Positions 1 through 8,151 of a DNA stretch of 64,000 nucleotides are shown here, in pieces. The notes under the pieces are model-generated. The model worked only from the letters and a program-made list of their open reading frames with translations, was not told the DNA's origin and searched no databases. This DNA comes from Fructobacillus fructosus KCTC 3544 (lineage in GTDB: Bacteria > Bacillota > Bacilli > Lactobacillales > Lactobacillaceae): contig NZ_JQBH01000005.1 of NCBI RefSeq assembly GCF_001438695.1, positions 38,165-102,164 on the forward strand, given 5' to 3'. Position 1 is the first letter of the stretch; each line of letters opens with the position of its first letter. Position numbers and translations under genes: made by a program.

Positions 1-3
1 CTT

Positions 4-1833
4 TTGATGCTAACCGCATTGTTAACCCTTTTAACCGTGCTTTCATTGAGTGGTTCAGCCGACACCACACCACAGACTGATACCGATGGGTCTGTTACTG
101 GAAATGCTGGGGCAGTGTATTATAATGTTGCTTCTTGGTCAGATATGTTCGAAGCGTATGAGGATTCATACCAGTCAACTGTCTATCTGAACGTAACGGC
201 TGATGTTTCGGGTGATTTCAGCGCTTACACGGGAACCGAAATACAAGAGGGGAAGAGCCTGGTGATTTTAGGCAATCATCACACCCTGACTTTTGCTGCT
301 ACTTTAGACCCGACAACGAGTGTGAAAATTACTGACGGTGGCGATAAGCGATCAGGTTTTTGGTCAGAAAGTAGTCTTGTTACCTCTGCAACAACACTAC
401 GAATGGAAAACGTTCAGTGGATTAATAGTATTACCTACGGTATTTTCGAAGTATCTAAGGGAGCTGCAGCGACGACGCAGTACCATAATGTGACTGAAAT
501 GAACGGGGCGGCACGCGACGGCGCGACACCAATCGTCAACCGGAAGGGCAGAATCGAGTTTTCTGGTAAGAATGTTTTCAACATTACGGGAACCCCGGGG
601 AAGAACTTTGGTTCTGGAAAGCAAGACCCGGCTTCGCTTGGGACAGCCAATCCATCAACGGAGTACGGACAGAATTCTTGGATTCATGGGGCCAACGATG
701 TCAATGTTTTGGATGGATCAACGACTGTTAACATCAACGCAAAACAAAGCAATATTTTCTACCACTACTTATCCAGTTCCTTTGCCTCGACTTTATCCGT
801 AGCCAATAAGGCGAGTTTGATTTGGAACGTTGATAATGCCCGCTACGTTGACCGTGGTTCCGTTGATTCTCGAATGTGGAACATTGGGGACAAAGCAAAT
901 TTCATTGTGAACGGGAATCGCAATACGGGCGATACCAATTTATTTCAGTCTCGCGGGAATGATCTCGGCATCACTGTTGGTCAAGGCGCCAAGGTGGATT
1001 TAACAACGGCCGGGGGGCTAAACATCGGTTCGTTTGGGAGTCGGTTTATTAACGTAGCGGATAATGGCTCCTTTCTGATTAATAAGCTGTCGACTTCGAC
1101 GCCGGTCATTGATGGGATGCTCCGCAATGGACTCAATCTCGGCAACGATGCTCATTTCCTTGCCCGAGGCGGTTCTAAAATTTTCTCTGGTTATGGTAGT
1201 ACGATTTATCTTAACGGATCTAACCTAAACGGTCGTTTTTCGAAAAATGCCGATGGGTCGGATTCTTTGACAACGGATGCAGCAACTGGAAGTATTGGGA
1301 CTTCCTTTACTTCCTTTAGTTTTGACGTTAGTCCCGCTTATAGTCGGGCTGTGCAGCGTTTATTGCTGGGGAGCCCTCGCTATATGGAGTTTGGCTCTGG
1401 CCCAGCGGTTGTCTCTCTGGTAAAGGGCCAGTTGAACCGGGCCTATACGCTGACGGCCAATGACTTGCCGAAGTCCTATGGACTATCAAATTTGATTTCT
1501 GGGCAAAACGGGATGGCCTTTACGGTGAATTCGACCAAAGCCAATCCTGAGGCTAGTGTACAGATTGCCATGACGAAAAATAAGCAGGACGGGGTTGTCT
1601 CTTATTTCTGGAAGGGCAATGATGGTACGGTTTCGACTGTTTCGGACAAGCCGATAACGATTTGGTCAATGGCGGCCGGGTACCAGTTCAATCAAGATAG
1701 CACTGGTTATAATTACACAGCCAACTATGATAATGACCACGGTTTATTACTTAAAACAACCAACGCGTTAAAGTCGGGTACGAATTACGAGGGAGCAACC
1801 TTTGATTACACCCTAGCCGTTGGTGCTGATTAA
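4..1833 (+). CDS. Large secreted/surface protein, pectate-lyase-like adhesive type (5' end probably outside window)
   Basis: About 609 residues are visible. The N-terminus has a hydrophobic stretch like a signal peptide h-region but lacks the usual positively charged start, and the frame is open to the first base, so the true start is probably upstream. After a Thr/Asp-rich linker comes a motif of the type YYNVASWSDMFEAY near residue 40, which opens the pectate-lyase-like adhesive domain seen in lactic acid bacterial surface proteins. The rest is rich in Asn, Gly, Ser and Thr with beta-strand-like repeats (GxxxxFxxNG-type). No LPXTG sorting motif is present; the protein ends FDYTLAVGAD, so anchoring would need another mechanism, for example a WxL-like or partner-bound mode. 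A strong terminator follows. The role in adhesion is inferred from the family; confidence in a surface protein is high, in precise function low. Confidence 0.75.
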   Translation: MMLTALLTLLTVLSLSGSADTTPQTDTDGSVTGNAGAVYYNVASWSDMFEAYEDSYQSTVYLNVTADVSGDFSAYTGTEIQEGKSLVILGNHHTLTFAATLDPTTSVKITDGGDKRSGFWSESSLVTSATTLRMENVQWINSITYGIFEVSKGAAATTQYHNVTEMNGAARDGATPIVNRKGRIEFSGKNVFNITGTPGKNFGSGKQDPASLGTANPSTEYGQNSWIHGANDVNVLDGSTTVNINAKQSNIFYHYLSSSFASTLSVANKASLIWNVDNARYVDRGSVDSRMWNIGDKANFIVNGNRNTGDTNLFQSRGNDLGITVGQGAKVDLTTAGGLNIGSFGSRFINVADNGSFLINKLSTSTPVIDGMLRNGLNLGNDAHFLARGGSKIFSGYGSTIYLNGSNLNGRFSKNADGSDSLTTDAATGSIGTSFTSFSFDVSPAYSRAVQRLLLGSPRYMEFGSGPAVVSLVKGQLNRAYTLTANDLPKSYGLSNLISGQNGMAFTVNSTKANPEASVQIAMTKNKQDGVVSYFWKGNDGTVSTVSDKPITIWSMAAGYQFNQDSTGYNYTANYDNDHGLLLKTTNALKSGTNYEGATFDYTLAVGAD

Positions 1834-1840
1834 AAGCAAA

Positions 1841-1867
1841 AGAGGAGCAGGAGCTCCTCTTTTTTTT
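1841..1867 (+). terminator. Rho-independent terminator of the surface protein gene
   Basis: Perfect 8-bp stem AGAGGAGC / GCTCCTCT with an AGGA loop, followed by seven T. Confidence 0.9.
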
Positions 1868-1871
1868 GTAC

Positions 1872-1896
1872 AAAAAAAGTCAGCCTGAGCTGACTT
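1872..1896 (-). terminator. Terminator of the coiled-coil protein gene (minus strand)
   Basis: Stem AAGTCAGC (1877-1884) / GCTGACTT (1889-1896), loop CTGA. On the minus strand it runs into seven T. It sits back to back with the preceding plus-strand terminator. Confidence 0.85.
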
Positions 1897-1900
1897 CGTG

Positions 1901-2395
1901 TTAATCTTTCTTTTTCTTACGTGACCACCAGTGCTTCTTTTGTTCATCTTCCATTTCGATACGTTGAACACGTGATGTGACTTTGTCCAATTGAGAAAGA
2001 GTGGCCATCTGGAGGTGTTGTTGCTGGTCGACGGTTGTTTGCGTTTTTTCAAGGTTTTGTTCGGCCTTTTGGAGCGTCGATTTGAGCGTGTCGATGTGTT
2101 CCTGACGATCCTCGATTTGTTGGTTCTTATAACCTAGCTGAGATTCTAACATTTGCAGTTTCATCTTCAGCACTTCAACTTCAGCTTCCGTTTCCGCATT
2201 CAAAGAACCAAGGTAGGCGTTCTTTTCGGGTTTGAGGGCAGCCAAATCTTCTTCTGTGTAGGTACCGTTCAAATCGATACCACGTAACTTAGCTCGGTGA
2301 AAGAGCGTTTCTCGCTCAATTCCTAAGTAAAGTAATAGCTCCGCGGTGGAACCAAATGTATAGTAATCAACCATGTTTTCGCGTTTGACTTTCAA
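1901..2395 (-). CDS. HTH-like plus coiled-coil protein, resembling DUF536-type proteins
   Basis: 164 residues from a TTG start. An upstream ATG at 2410 is in frame, but the GGAGG motif lies inside its codons 2-3 and is spaced 8 nt from the TTG at 2395, so the TTG is the better start. Residues about 10-50 look like a small helix-turn-helix (FGSTAELLLYLGIERETLF) and residues 60-150 form a long Gln/Glu/Lys-rich coiled coil. The tail is very basic (RKKKKD). This layout, a small DNA-binding head with a coiled-coil tail, resembles DUF536 proteins of lactobacilli, often plasmid-associated. It stands alone with its own terminator. The molecular role is unknown; a DNA- or envelope-associated scaffold is possible. 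Confidence 0.75.
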   Translation of the reverse strand: MKVKRENMVDYYTFGSTAELLLYLGIERETLFHRAKLRGIDLNGTYTEEDLAALKPEKNAYLGSLNAETEAEVEVLKMKLQMLESQLGYKNQQIEDRQEHIDTLKSTLQKAEQNLEKTQTTVDQQQHLQMATLSQLDKVTSRVQRIEMEDEQKKHWWSRKKKKD

Positions 2396-2652
2396 CAGAA
2401 AAACCTCCATTTAGGTGTACTTTTTTGTGTCGCTGCTTAAGTACTTTAACAAGCCAGATAGGCTTGATTGGCTCAAAGGTCCAGCTGCCCTGAGGGGATG
2501 TTATTGAACCTTTCAAAAGTTAATTATACCAAAAAGTCAGTCAAACTGGACTTCGAAGCCTCGAATTTAAAAAAGCTTGAAGAATTGGTCGATTCTTCGT
2601 GAATAACATGAAAAGTGCTAGAATGACATTAGCAAAGTGAAGGAGATATTGC
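2396..2652. promoter_or_regulatory. Divergent intergenic region; extended -10 promoter for the membrane protein at 2653
   Basis: On the plus strand TGC-TAGAAT (2616-2624) is an extended -10 with a poor -35 (TTCGTG, 2596-2601, 17-bp spacer). The ribosome binding site AAGGAG precedes ATG 2653. No clear box for the minus-strand gene was found in the remaining sequence, which holds a short imperfect hairpin near 2450-2480. Confidence 0.55.
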
Positions 2653-3087
2653 ATGTTTGGAACAACATTGTTAAATACGTTATGGGTTGGTTTGCTGGCT
2701 GGTATTTTGTCCGCCCTGGTGCGAATCGGCTTTCAGCAACTTTTTAAGTTGGAAGGCGACAAACGATCGGAAGCGTTAACCATTGGTGGCGGGACCTTTG
2801 TTGATATTAGCCAAATGATGATGCTGGTGTTGTCCATCTTGTTGAGTATCGTTTTTCTCGTTTGGGCAAACATTGATACCGGGATTACCGCAGGTTCAGG
2901 AACGCTTTGGGGTTTTTTGGTTTGGGTGTTGATTGAACAAATTTACCGAGGAATCTTTGAAAAACGTGGCTTTTTCTGGCAAAATCCATGGCAACAAACG
3001 CTGGTTTCGTTCGTCAGCTATCTCTTTTGGGGTTGGGCCATTTACTTAGTCGCAATTGGTTTTCCCATTTCAGGGGTTTATTTTTAA
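2653..3087 (+). CDS. Small integral membrane protein, possibly YagU-like
   Basis: 144 residues with four hydrophobic segments at roughly 8-28, 52-75, 80-100 and 118-140. The first segment (LWVGLLAGILSALVRIG) is reminiscent of the YagU/DUF1440 inner-membrane family, but the resemblance is short and I would not assign a function. Charged residues lie mainly in the loop at 30-45 (KLEGDKRSE). It has a good ribosome binding site, its own extended -10 promoter and its own terminator, so it is a monocistronic unit. Confidence 0.75.
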   Translation: MFGTTLLNTLWVGLLAGILSALVRIGFQQLFKLEGDKRSEALTIGGGTFVDISQMMMLVLSILLSIVFLVWANIDTGITAGSGTLWGFLVWVLIEQIYRGIFEKRGFFWQNPWQQTLVSFVSYLFWGWAIYLVAIGFPISGVYF

Positions 3088-3102
3088 TTAATGGCACTTG
3101 AT

Positions 3103-3133
3103 AAAGTCGGTCCGTGTGACCGACTTTTTTATA
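3103..3133 (+). terminator. Terminator after the membrane protein gene
   Basis: 10-bp stem AAAGTCGGTC (3103-3112) / GACCGACTTT (3118-3127), loop CGTGT, then T run. Confidence 0.9.
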
Positions 3134-3178
3134 TGCTTTGACAGTGATTGTTTGATAGCATGAATGTTTGGAATAAAA

Positions 3179-3192
3179 CGAACGTTTGTTCG
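3179..3192. promoter_or_regulatory. SOS (LexA/DinR)-like box
   Basis: CGAACGTTTGTTCG is a perfect palindrome with the Gram-positive LexA core GAAC-N4-GTTC; flanking A and T extend it to 16 bp. It lies about 100 bp upstream of the XRE gene at 3294. Two promoter readings are possible: TATAAT at 3225-3230 (box then upstream of the promoter) or TTGACA at 3138-3143 with a weak -10 near 3160 (box then just after the transcription start). Confidence 0.5.
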
Positions 3193-3293
3193 TGTTTTTG
3201 CTGTTAAAACGTAGTATGACTGGTTATAATAGGGCCAGACAGTAGGAAGAAAATTGGAAGTCAGGCAGGAAACCATTGTAAAGGAGGAGCAAA

Positions 3294-3611
3294 ATGGTTC
3301 TTGCACATCCCGCAGCAATTGACCAATTTGACCATAAATGGATGGAGACGTCCTTACGTCAGTTAGTCCAGGAAGAATTGGCCAATCGCCTCAAAAAATC
3401 TCGCTTAATGCATGGTTATTCGCAATCACAGGTGGCAGCGAGTTTGCACCTTTCGCAATCAGCGATTTCAAAATATGAATCAGGGCAGGTGATGCCGGAT
3501 CTTTTGGTGATTCTTACTTTTTGTCACCTCTATGGCCCAGAATTGGCAGTATTTTTTGATTGTCCATTCTTTCGAGCGTATTTGGATGGACTACCACCGA
3601 CTGATATATAG
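3294..3611 (+). CDS. XRE-family HTH transcriptional regulator
   Basis: 105 residues, preceded by AAAGGAGG at ideal spacing. The helix-turn-helix spans about residues 36-90: LANRLKKSRLMHGYSQSQVAASLHLSQSAISKYESG..., with the typical Q-S-A-I-S-K-Y-E-S-G recognition helix. There is no peptidase or ligand domain, so unlike HdiR-type regulators it cannot self-cleave. N-terminal 30 residues have no recognisable feature. It is transcribed alone, with a LexA-like box upstream, which suggests damage-linked expression. The MacB-type exporter downstream is on the opposite strand and shares the terminator. Confidence 0.85.
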   Translation: MVLAHPAAIDQFDHKWMETSLRQLVQEELANRLKKSRLMHGYSQSQVAASLHLSQSAISKYESGQVMPDLLVILTFCHLYGPELAVFFDCPFFRAYLDGLPPTDI

Positions 3612-3615
3612 TAAA

Positions 3616-3652
3616 AAAATCCCGACAAGCACATTGTGTTTGTCGGGATTTT
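3616..3652. terminator. Bidirectional terminator between XRE gene and ABC exporter
   Basis: 13-bp stem AAAATCCCGACAA (3616-3628) / TTGTCGGGATTTT (3640-3652), with A and T runs that serve both strands. Confidence 0.9.
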
Positions 3653-3657
3653 TGATT

Positions 3658-5622
3658 TTATTCGGCTGATAAAGCGTCAATTGGATTAAGCTTTGCCGCA
3701 CGACGGGCAGGTAAGAGTGCTGCCAGAAGTGAGATGATTAGGGCCAGCACGAAGGCGGTAATGACGTCGCCCGTAGTGACTTGGACGAAGGCGTAATTGG
3801 CGATACTCTTCAGCGCACCGTTGATACCCGCTTGTGCCAGGTAGGCAAGTAACGTGGCAACGGAAGCGGAGAGTAGTCCCGTAATCAATGACTCGGAAAT
3901 AAAGAGCCAGCGAATGTCTCGCTTCGACTCACCGAGTGCACGTAGAATACCGATTTCTTTGGTCCGTGCTGCAACGGACATGAACATCGTTACAATGATC
4001 ATAAGGGCAGAAACAATCAGTGAAATGCCGGCGATCAATGACAGAATGGACGTTGCTAAGTTGACGTAGGTCTGGATCTTTTTGATGATACTTTGAATTG
4101 TCGACGTCTTGTAAAGACGGTTCGAACCATCCTTAATCTTATCAATGGAAGCCGCTGTATCCTCAACATTATCCAAGTCGTCCACCTTAACAGAAATATC
4201 GGTCGGATTAGCGCTTAGACCGGCTTGCTTCAAGGCGTTTTGAATGGTTGTTGTGTTAACGGCGTTAATCTGGGCACCCTGGCTATCTGAGTGGCCGATT
4301 CCAGAAACGGTTGCCGTGAATTTAACGGTCACGTTTTCTTGTTGTGCGTTGAGAGCTTGGTAGGAAACGGTCACTTGCTTGCCAATCAAGTCCTTATAAT
4401 TGTTCTTATTGAACTTCTCAGCTACGGCTGATTGGTCAATTAAGATTTCGCCATCCTTGGTTGGAGCGTGTCCGGCTTTAACGGAATCGTCAGAATTGGA
4501 TGACGTCCAGTTTGTTAAGGCGCGCATCGTGACGTTTTGGTTATTGTATGTAGCGGTCGCATTCATGGCTGTGTAAGAAGATTCAACCTTTGAAACGTGC
4601 TTTTGCTTTTTGATTTGATCGAGTTGGGCCGCGGTGAAAGCCGGTGTATTGCTGCTTTCGGAGAAGGCACTGTTCTCATCATCGTCTGATTTCACATAAC
4701 GACTCACGGACATGACCTGTGGGTTGGCAACTTTGGTGATTTGACTGGACATGTAGCCGGCAATCCCGTTACCAAGACCAGAAAACAAGATAACAGAGAA
4801 AAGTCCGATAGCCGTGCCGAGAATAATCAGTGAATTGGTTCCCAGATGATGACGGAAGTGTTTGAAGGCCGTTTTAATCGAAGCACGACGAGGAAGTGCT
4901 CGAGACGGAATCATTTCCTTATCCTGCTTAGGGTAAGCGGGCTTGATGCGTTCGTCGGACTCAATTTGACCGTCAGCCAAACGAACGATTCGGGTACCGG
5001 CATCGGCAACGGCTTCGGAGTGAGTCACGGTAATCACGAGACGACCTTCCGATGCGATCTCGTTCAAGAGTGATAGGACTTCCTTGGTGTTTTGCGAGTC
5101 AAGCGCACCGGTTGGCTCATCGGCGATGATGACCTTGGGGTCGGATGCCAGGGCGCGGGCAATGGCCACACGTTGCTTTTGTCCACCAGAAATCTGGTTG
5201 GGGTACTTCTTGATTTGGCCTTCCAGGCCAACCTTAACCAACAATTCCTTGGCACGAGCTTCCCGTTCTTTCTTTGACAAAGTCGTCATGTCTAATGACA
5301 CCAAAACGTTGTCTAGAACTGACAAGTGGGAAATCAAGTTGTAGGACTGGTAAATATAGCCGATTGTTTCACGACGGTATTTGTCGAGGGATTTTTCCTG
5401 CTTGTGATCAAGCTTCTTTCCATCAACAAGCACTTCACCCTCAAAATTACGGTCAAGGCCACCGATGATGTTCATCAACGTGGACTTTCCCCCTCCGGAT
5501 TCACCGAGAATGGAGACGAAGTCGCCGAGGTCAAAGTCGAGATTGATGCCCTTTAGAACCGGGAACTCTTGCGAGCCCAGGTAATAGGACTTATGAATGT
5601 TTTTAAGCTCTAAAAATGACAT
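3658..5622 (-). CDS. MacB-type ABC transporter, fused ATPase-permease
   Basis: 654 residues. The ATPase domain (1-230) has Walker A GESGGGKS (40-47), signature ISGGQKQR, Walker [13 protein letters not shown] and the H-loop TVTHS. Then follow a first membrane helix near 262-285, a large extracytoplasmic Ser/Thr/Asn-rich domain (about 290-520) and three C-terminal helices of the FtsX fold ([20 protein letters not shown] is the diagnostic loop). MacB-like exporters use the periplasmic/extracellular domain to extrude peptides, antibiotics or signals; the substrate here cannot be read from sequence. It stands alone, not next to a two-component system, which would have suggested bacitracin-type resistance. 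Poor plus-strand spacing excludes shadow ORFs. Confidence 0.9.
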   Translation of the reverse strand: MSFLELKNIHKSYYLGSQEFPVLKGINLDFDLGDFVSILGESGGGKSTLMNIIGGLDRNFEGEVLVDGKKLDHKQEKSLDKYRRETIGYIYQSYNLISHLSVLDNVLVSLDMTTLSKKEREARAKELLVKVGLEGQIKKYPNQISGGQKQRVAIARALASDPKVIIADEPTGALDSQNTKEVLSLLNEIASEGRLVITVTHSEAVADAGTRIVRLADGQIESDERIKPAYPKQDKEMIPSRALPRRASIKTAFKHFRHHLGTNSLIILGTAIGLFSVILFSGLGNGIAGYMSSQITKVANPQVMSVSRYVKSDDDENSAFSESSNTPAFTAAQLDQIKKQKHVSKVESSYTAMNATATYNNQNVTMRALTNWTSSNSDDSVKAGHAPTKDGEILIDQSAVAEKFNKNNYKDLIGKQVTVSYQALNAQQENVTVKFTATVSGIGHSDSQGAQINAVNTTTIQNALKQAGLSANPTDISVKVDDLDNVEDTAASIDKIKDGSNRLYKTSTIQSIIKKIQTYVNLATSILSLIAGISLIVSALMIIVTMFMSVAARTKEIGILRALGESKRDIRWLFISESLITGLLSASVATLLAYLAQAGINGALKSIANYAFVQVTTGDVITAFVLALIISLLAALLPARRAAKLNPIDALSAE

Positions 5623-5775
5623 TTGGATTCCTTTTCTTTTCTGTATTAAGACCAGTTTAACAAATTTGGCGTGGACATGCTCGTCCGGTAACCAGTTTGG
5701 CTACTTAAAAACGAACGTTTTTCCTGATAGCTTTGAAAAACATTCTTTTTCTCTTCAGATTTTAAATACTTTCCC

Positions 5776-5820
5776 TTGAAATGAAGCATTTTTCATACTA
5801 AAATTAGAAAAACGTTTTGA
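5776..5820 (+). promoter_or_regulatory. Promoter of the HD phosphohydrolase gene
   Basis: TTGAAA (5776-5781), 17-bp spacer, TAAAAT (5799-5804). The spacer carries an inverted repeat ATGAA-N6-TTCAT (5781-5796), and AAAACGTTTT-like dyad sequence follows at 5808-5818, near the expected transcript start. Either could be an operator. Confidence 0.7.
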
Positions 5821-5847
5821 TAGTTGATGGAATTGGAGAGGGGCGAC

Positions 5848-6534
5848 ATGGTTCAATTAGGGAAGATTTACGATTTTGCGGAAGAAACATTGGGCGGGGA
5901 TGCGTCCGGCCATGACTTTTATCACGCACAGCGAGTGGGTGACTGGGCGGTTAAGTTTTTCTTGGCTGATCACGACAACATGACGGAGGACGAAGAGGCG
6001 GTTCTACGTGCGGGGGGGCTCCTGCACGATACCATTGATGACAAAGTCGTCGACGATGTGCCAGGACAAATCCAAAAGGTGGAAAAGTTGCTGTCGAATA
6101 GTGATTTTTCAACAGAGGAAATTGCTGATGTCATGGATACGATTCAACACATGTCCTATTCGGCTAATTTGGTTCACCATTATGAGCTTTCCGAACTTGG
6201 TCAATACGTGCAAGATGCTGATCGCATTGAATCATTAGGGGCCATTGCCATCGCGAGAACCTTTGCATATGGTGGCGCCAAGGGACGCGTTCTGGCCGAC
6301 CCCAAGGTCTTGCCGGTCACAGAGCTGAAGGATAAAGCAGCCTACCGTAAGAACGAAAATCCCTCCGTCAACCATTTTTACGAAAAAATCTTTAAATTGC
6401 CTGCCCAATTAAATACGCCGGCGGCTCGTGTCGAAGGAGAGAAGCGAAAAGAGTTCATGAAAACCTTCTTGAAAACGCTGAATGATGAAACCGGATTACT
6501 TGAAAACGAAGCGTTTGATTTGGAGAATGTCTGA
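5848..6534 (+). CDS. HD-domain phosphohydrolase (YpgQ/YedJ-like)
   Basis: 228 residues from ATG 5848, chosen because GGAGAGGGG (5835-5843) is correctly spaced for it; in-frame TTG 5824 and ATG 5827 lie before that site. Metal-binding HD signature is complete: GHDFYHAQRV (first His), GLLHDTIDD (HD pair) and VQDADRIE (last Asp). Family members are metal-dependent phosphohydrolases, in several cases acting on nucleotides; the actual substrate is not known from sequence. It is monocistronic with its own promoter and a bidirectional terminator. Confidence 0.88.
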   Translation: MVQLGKIYDFAEETLGGDASGHDFYHAQRVGDWAVKFFLADHDNMTEDEEAVLRAGGLLHDTIDDKVVDDVPGQIQKVEKLLSNSDFSTEEIADVMDTIQHMSYSANLVHHYELSELGQYVQDADRIESLGAIAIARTFAYGGAKGRVLADPKVLPVTELKDKAAYRKNENPSVNHFYEKIFKLPAQLNTPAARVEGEKRKEFMKTFLKTLNDETGLLENEAFDLENV

Positions 6535-6556
6535 AGGGTGTTTGGTACTAATGAAT

Positions 6557-6586
6557 AAAAAAGCCAGTCGAGAGACTGGCTTTTTT
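6557..6586. terminator. Bidirectional terminator between HD gene and SDR gene
   Basis: 13-bp perfect stem AAAAAAGCCAGTC (6557-6569), loop GAGA, complementary arm ending in T run at 6586. The SDR stop codon overlaps its edge. Confidence 0.9.
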
Positions 6587-7443
6587 TAGTTAAATTGTGT
6601 GGCAACTTTTTCACAGTATTCAAACAGTGGTTGCGCTAACTGTTGCTCTTCAACGCTGATTTTTGGTTGAATCTGCTTTTTCTTGTTGTCGAAGAAAGCG
6701 CCAGATATCTTTTTCACCCCGCTGTCGCTAGCTAAGAAGGTGTTGGTGATAGCCCCGTTTTCAGGGGCTGGCATGACTTTTAAGGCAATTTTGTAAACGA
6801 GATTATTAAGCCAACCATTGTCTGAATTCTGTCCAAAGTTAGTTGCAACAGCCCCAGGATGGGAAACGTTCACTGTGACATTCTGAATGCCTTCGCTGGC
6901 TAACTTTTTCGCCCAGCTTTCAGTATTCAAAATGACGTAGAGTTTGCTGGTACCGTAACGACTTTGCCCGGATTTGTTTTCAAATGAGTTGAAATCAGAC
7001 TTGTTTGGTTTAGCTTGGCGATAAGTGGCCGATGACATGTTAATCACACGACCATCGCTGCTCTTTTCAAGCGCTGGTAGTAAGAGCTTAGTTAACAGGA
7101 AGGGAGCCATCATGTTTAATGCGAAGGTCGCTTCCAAGCCATCCTTTGTTTTGACAATGGTATCATCTAAAACCGCACCGGCGTTATTAATGAGAACGTC
7201 CAGGTGATCAAATTCTTTGTAAAAGTCGTTGACCATTTCTTGAATGGCGGTCATGTCTGTGAGGTCGGCAATGAGGTAGGAAATGTTTTCGTTACCACTG
7301 TCTTGTTTAATTTCTTCAACAACCTGCTGCGCCTTACGCTCATTGCGGCCGTGGATGATAATTTCCTGCCCCATTTTAGCTAGATTAGTTGCCGTGATCT
7401 TTCCGATACCATCCGTTGCTCCTGTGATTAGTGTTCGTGTCAT
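6586..7443 (-). CDS. Short-chain dehydrogenase/reductase (retinol-dehydrogenase-like SDR)
   Basis: 285 residues from ATG 7443, which has AAGGAG 6 nt upstream; it begins one base after the TetR stop codon (TGA-C-ATG), so the two genes are translationally close-coupled. Classical SDR motifs: GATDGIG near residue 8 (NAD(P) binding), NNAG near 88, catalytic Ser in NMSSA and YGTSK (Tyr-x-x-x-Lys), followed by HPGAV. It lacks an obvious substrate clue; related enzymes reduce carbonyls or aldehydes. Operon with TetR suggests induction by a small toxic carbonyl or similar compound, which is inference. Confidence 0.88.
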   Translation of the reverse strand: MTRTLITGATDGIGKITATNLAKMGQEIIIHGRNERKAQQVVEEIKQDSGNENISYLIADLTDMTAIQEMVNDFYKEFDHLDVLINNAGAVLDDTIVKTKDGLEATFALNMMAPFLLTKLLLPALEKSSDGRVINMSSATYRQAKPNKSDFNSFENKSGQSRYGTSKLYVILNTESWAKKLASEGIQNVTVNVSHPGAVATNFGQNSDNGWLNNLVYKIALKVMPAPENGAITNTFLASDSGVKKISGAFFDNKKKQIQPKISVEEQQLAQPLFEYCEKVATQFN

Positions 7444-7444
7444 G

Positions 7445-8011
7445 TCATTCTCCTTTATAAATACCGGCAATTGCCATGTCTGCTAAGGCTTCGGCAACGC
7501 CTAATTCTTGGTTTGGGTTTTGCTCGAAAACCTGGCTTGGAAAAGCCAACAGGGCTTCGAGTGATTCTCGATTTGGGTAGACGAAAGCTGGACTCTGGTC
7601 AAGCTTGTTCATCAGTTCGGCAATGGCGCCGTTTTCTTCTTCGACAAAGTTTTGTGCCGCTTCATCGAGAAGTGAACGATTAATGCTTGCCTGGCGGACG
7701 AAGTCACTTTCCTGTGGGCATTCCACTGTTTTTTTGATGCTGAACAGAATCAGTGCGCGTAATTGGTCAACAGTGGTTGCCTCTGTCGAGATGGCTTCCG
7801 CTATGCCACTATGCAATTCTGTCTTAACTTCTTCATAGATTCGACTAATTAAATCTTCCTTGCTGGTATAACGCAGGTAGATAGTTGCTGGGCTAATACC
7901 GGCCTTTTTAGCAATCTTGGCCGTCGTTAGTGAAGCAAGACCCTCCTGTGCTGAAAGAGAGATGAGTGCGTCTTTTAAGCGCTTGTCTTTTTCTTTATCA
8001 TATTTTCGCAT
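7445..8011 (-). CDS. TetR/AcrR-family transcriptional regulator
   Basis: 188 residues. The N-terminal DNA-binding domain (about 8-52) has the TetR helix-turn-helix TTAKIAKKAGISPATIYLRYTSKEDLI. The C-terminal half is helical and poorly conserved, as usual for ligand domains. It is first gene of an operon with the SDR. There is no ribosome binding site: the -10 box ends 6 nt before the ATG, predicting a leaderless message. A 20-bp palindrome lies exactly between its -35 and -10, the standard position for autorepression. Confidence 0.9.
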   Translation of the reverse strand: MRKYDKEKDKRLKDALISLSAQEGLASLTTAKIAKKAGISPATIYLRYTSKEDLISRIYEEVKTELHSGIAEAISTEATTVDQLRALILFSIKKTVECPQESDFVRQASINRSLLDEAAQNFVEEENGAIAELMNKLDQSPAFVYPNRESLEALLAFPSQVFEQNPNQELGVAEALADMAIAGIYKGE

Positions 8012-8017
8012 GCTTTT

Positions 8018-8047
8018 ATTATAACTGAACGTTTAGTTATTTATCAA
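8018..8047 (-). promoter_or_regulatory. tetR promoter with overlapping palindromic operator
   Basis: On the minus strand TTGATA (8042-8047), 18-bp spacer, TATAAT (8018-8023), then 6 nt to ATG 8011. The palindrome ATAACTGAACGTTTAGTTAT (8021-8040) is symmetric apart from one pair and fills the spacer. Confidence 0.8.
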
Positions 8048-8070
8048 GACTAGAAAATGACGAGCGGAGG

Positions 8071-8143
8071 TTGCACCATTTTTAAAATATGATATTATAT
8101 TCATGTATTAAAGATGAACAAAAATTCATGTGTTAGATATGAG
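8071..8143 (+). promoter_or_regulatory. Promoter and repeated operator-like sites of the CadD-family gene
   Basis: TTGCAC (8071-8076), 16-bp spacer, TATTAT (8093-8098). Two similar inverted repeats follow: TTCAT-N9-ATGAA (8100-8118) and TTCAT-N9-ATGAG (8125-8143), 25 bp apart, covering the expected transcription start and leader. Their position suits a repressor. Confidence 0.65.
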
Positions 8144-8151
8144 AGGAGAAA

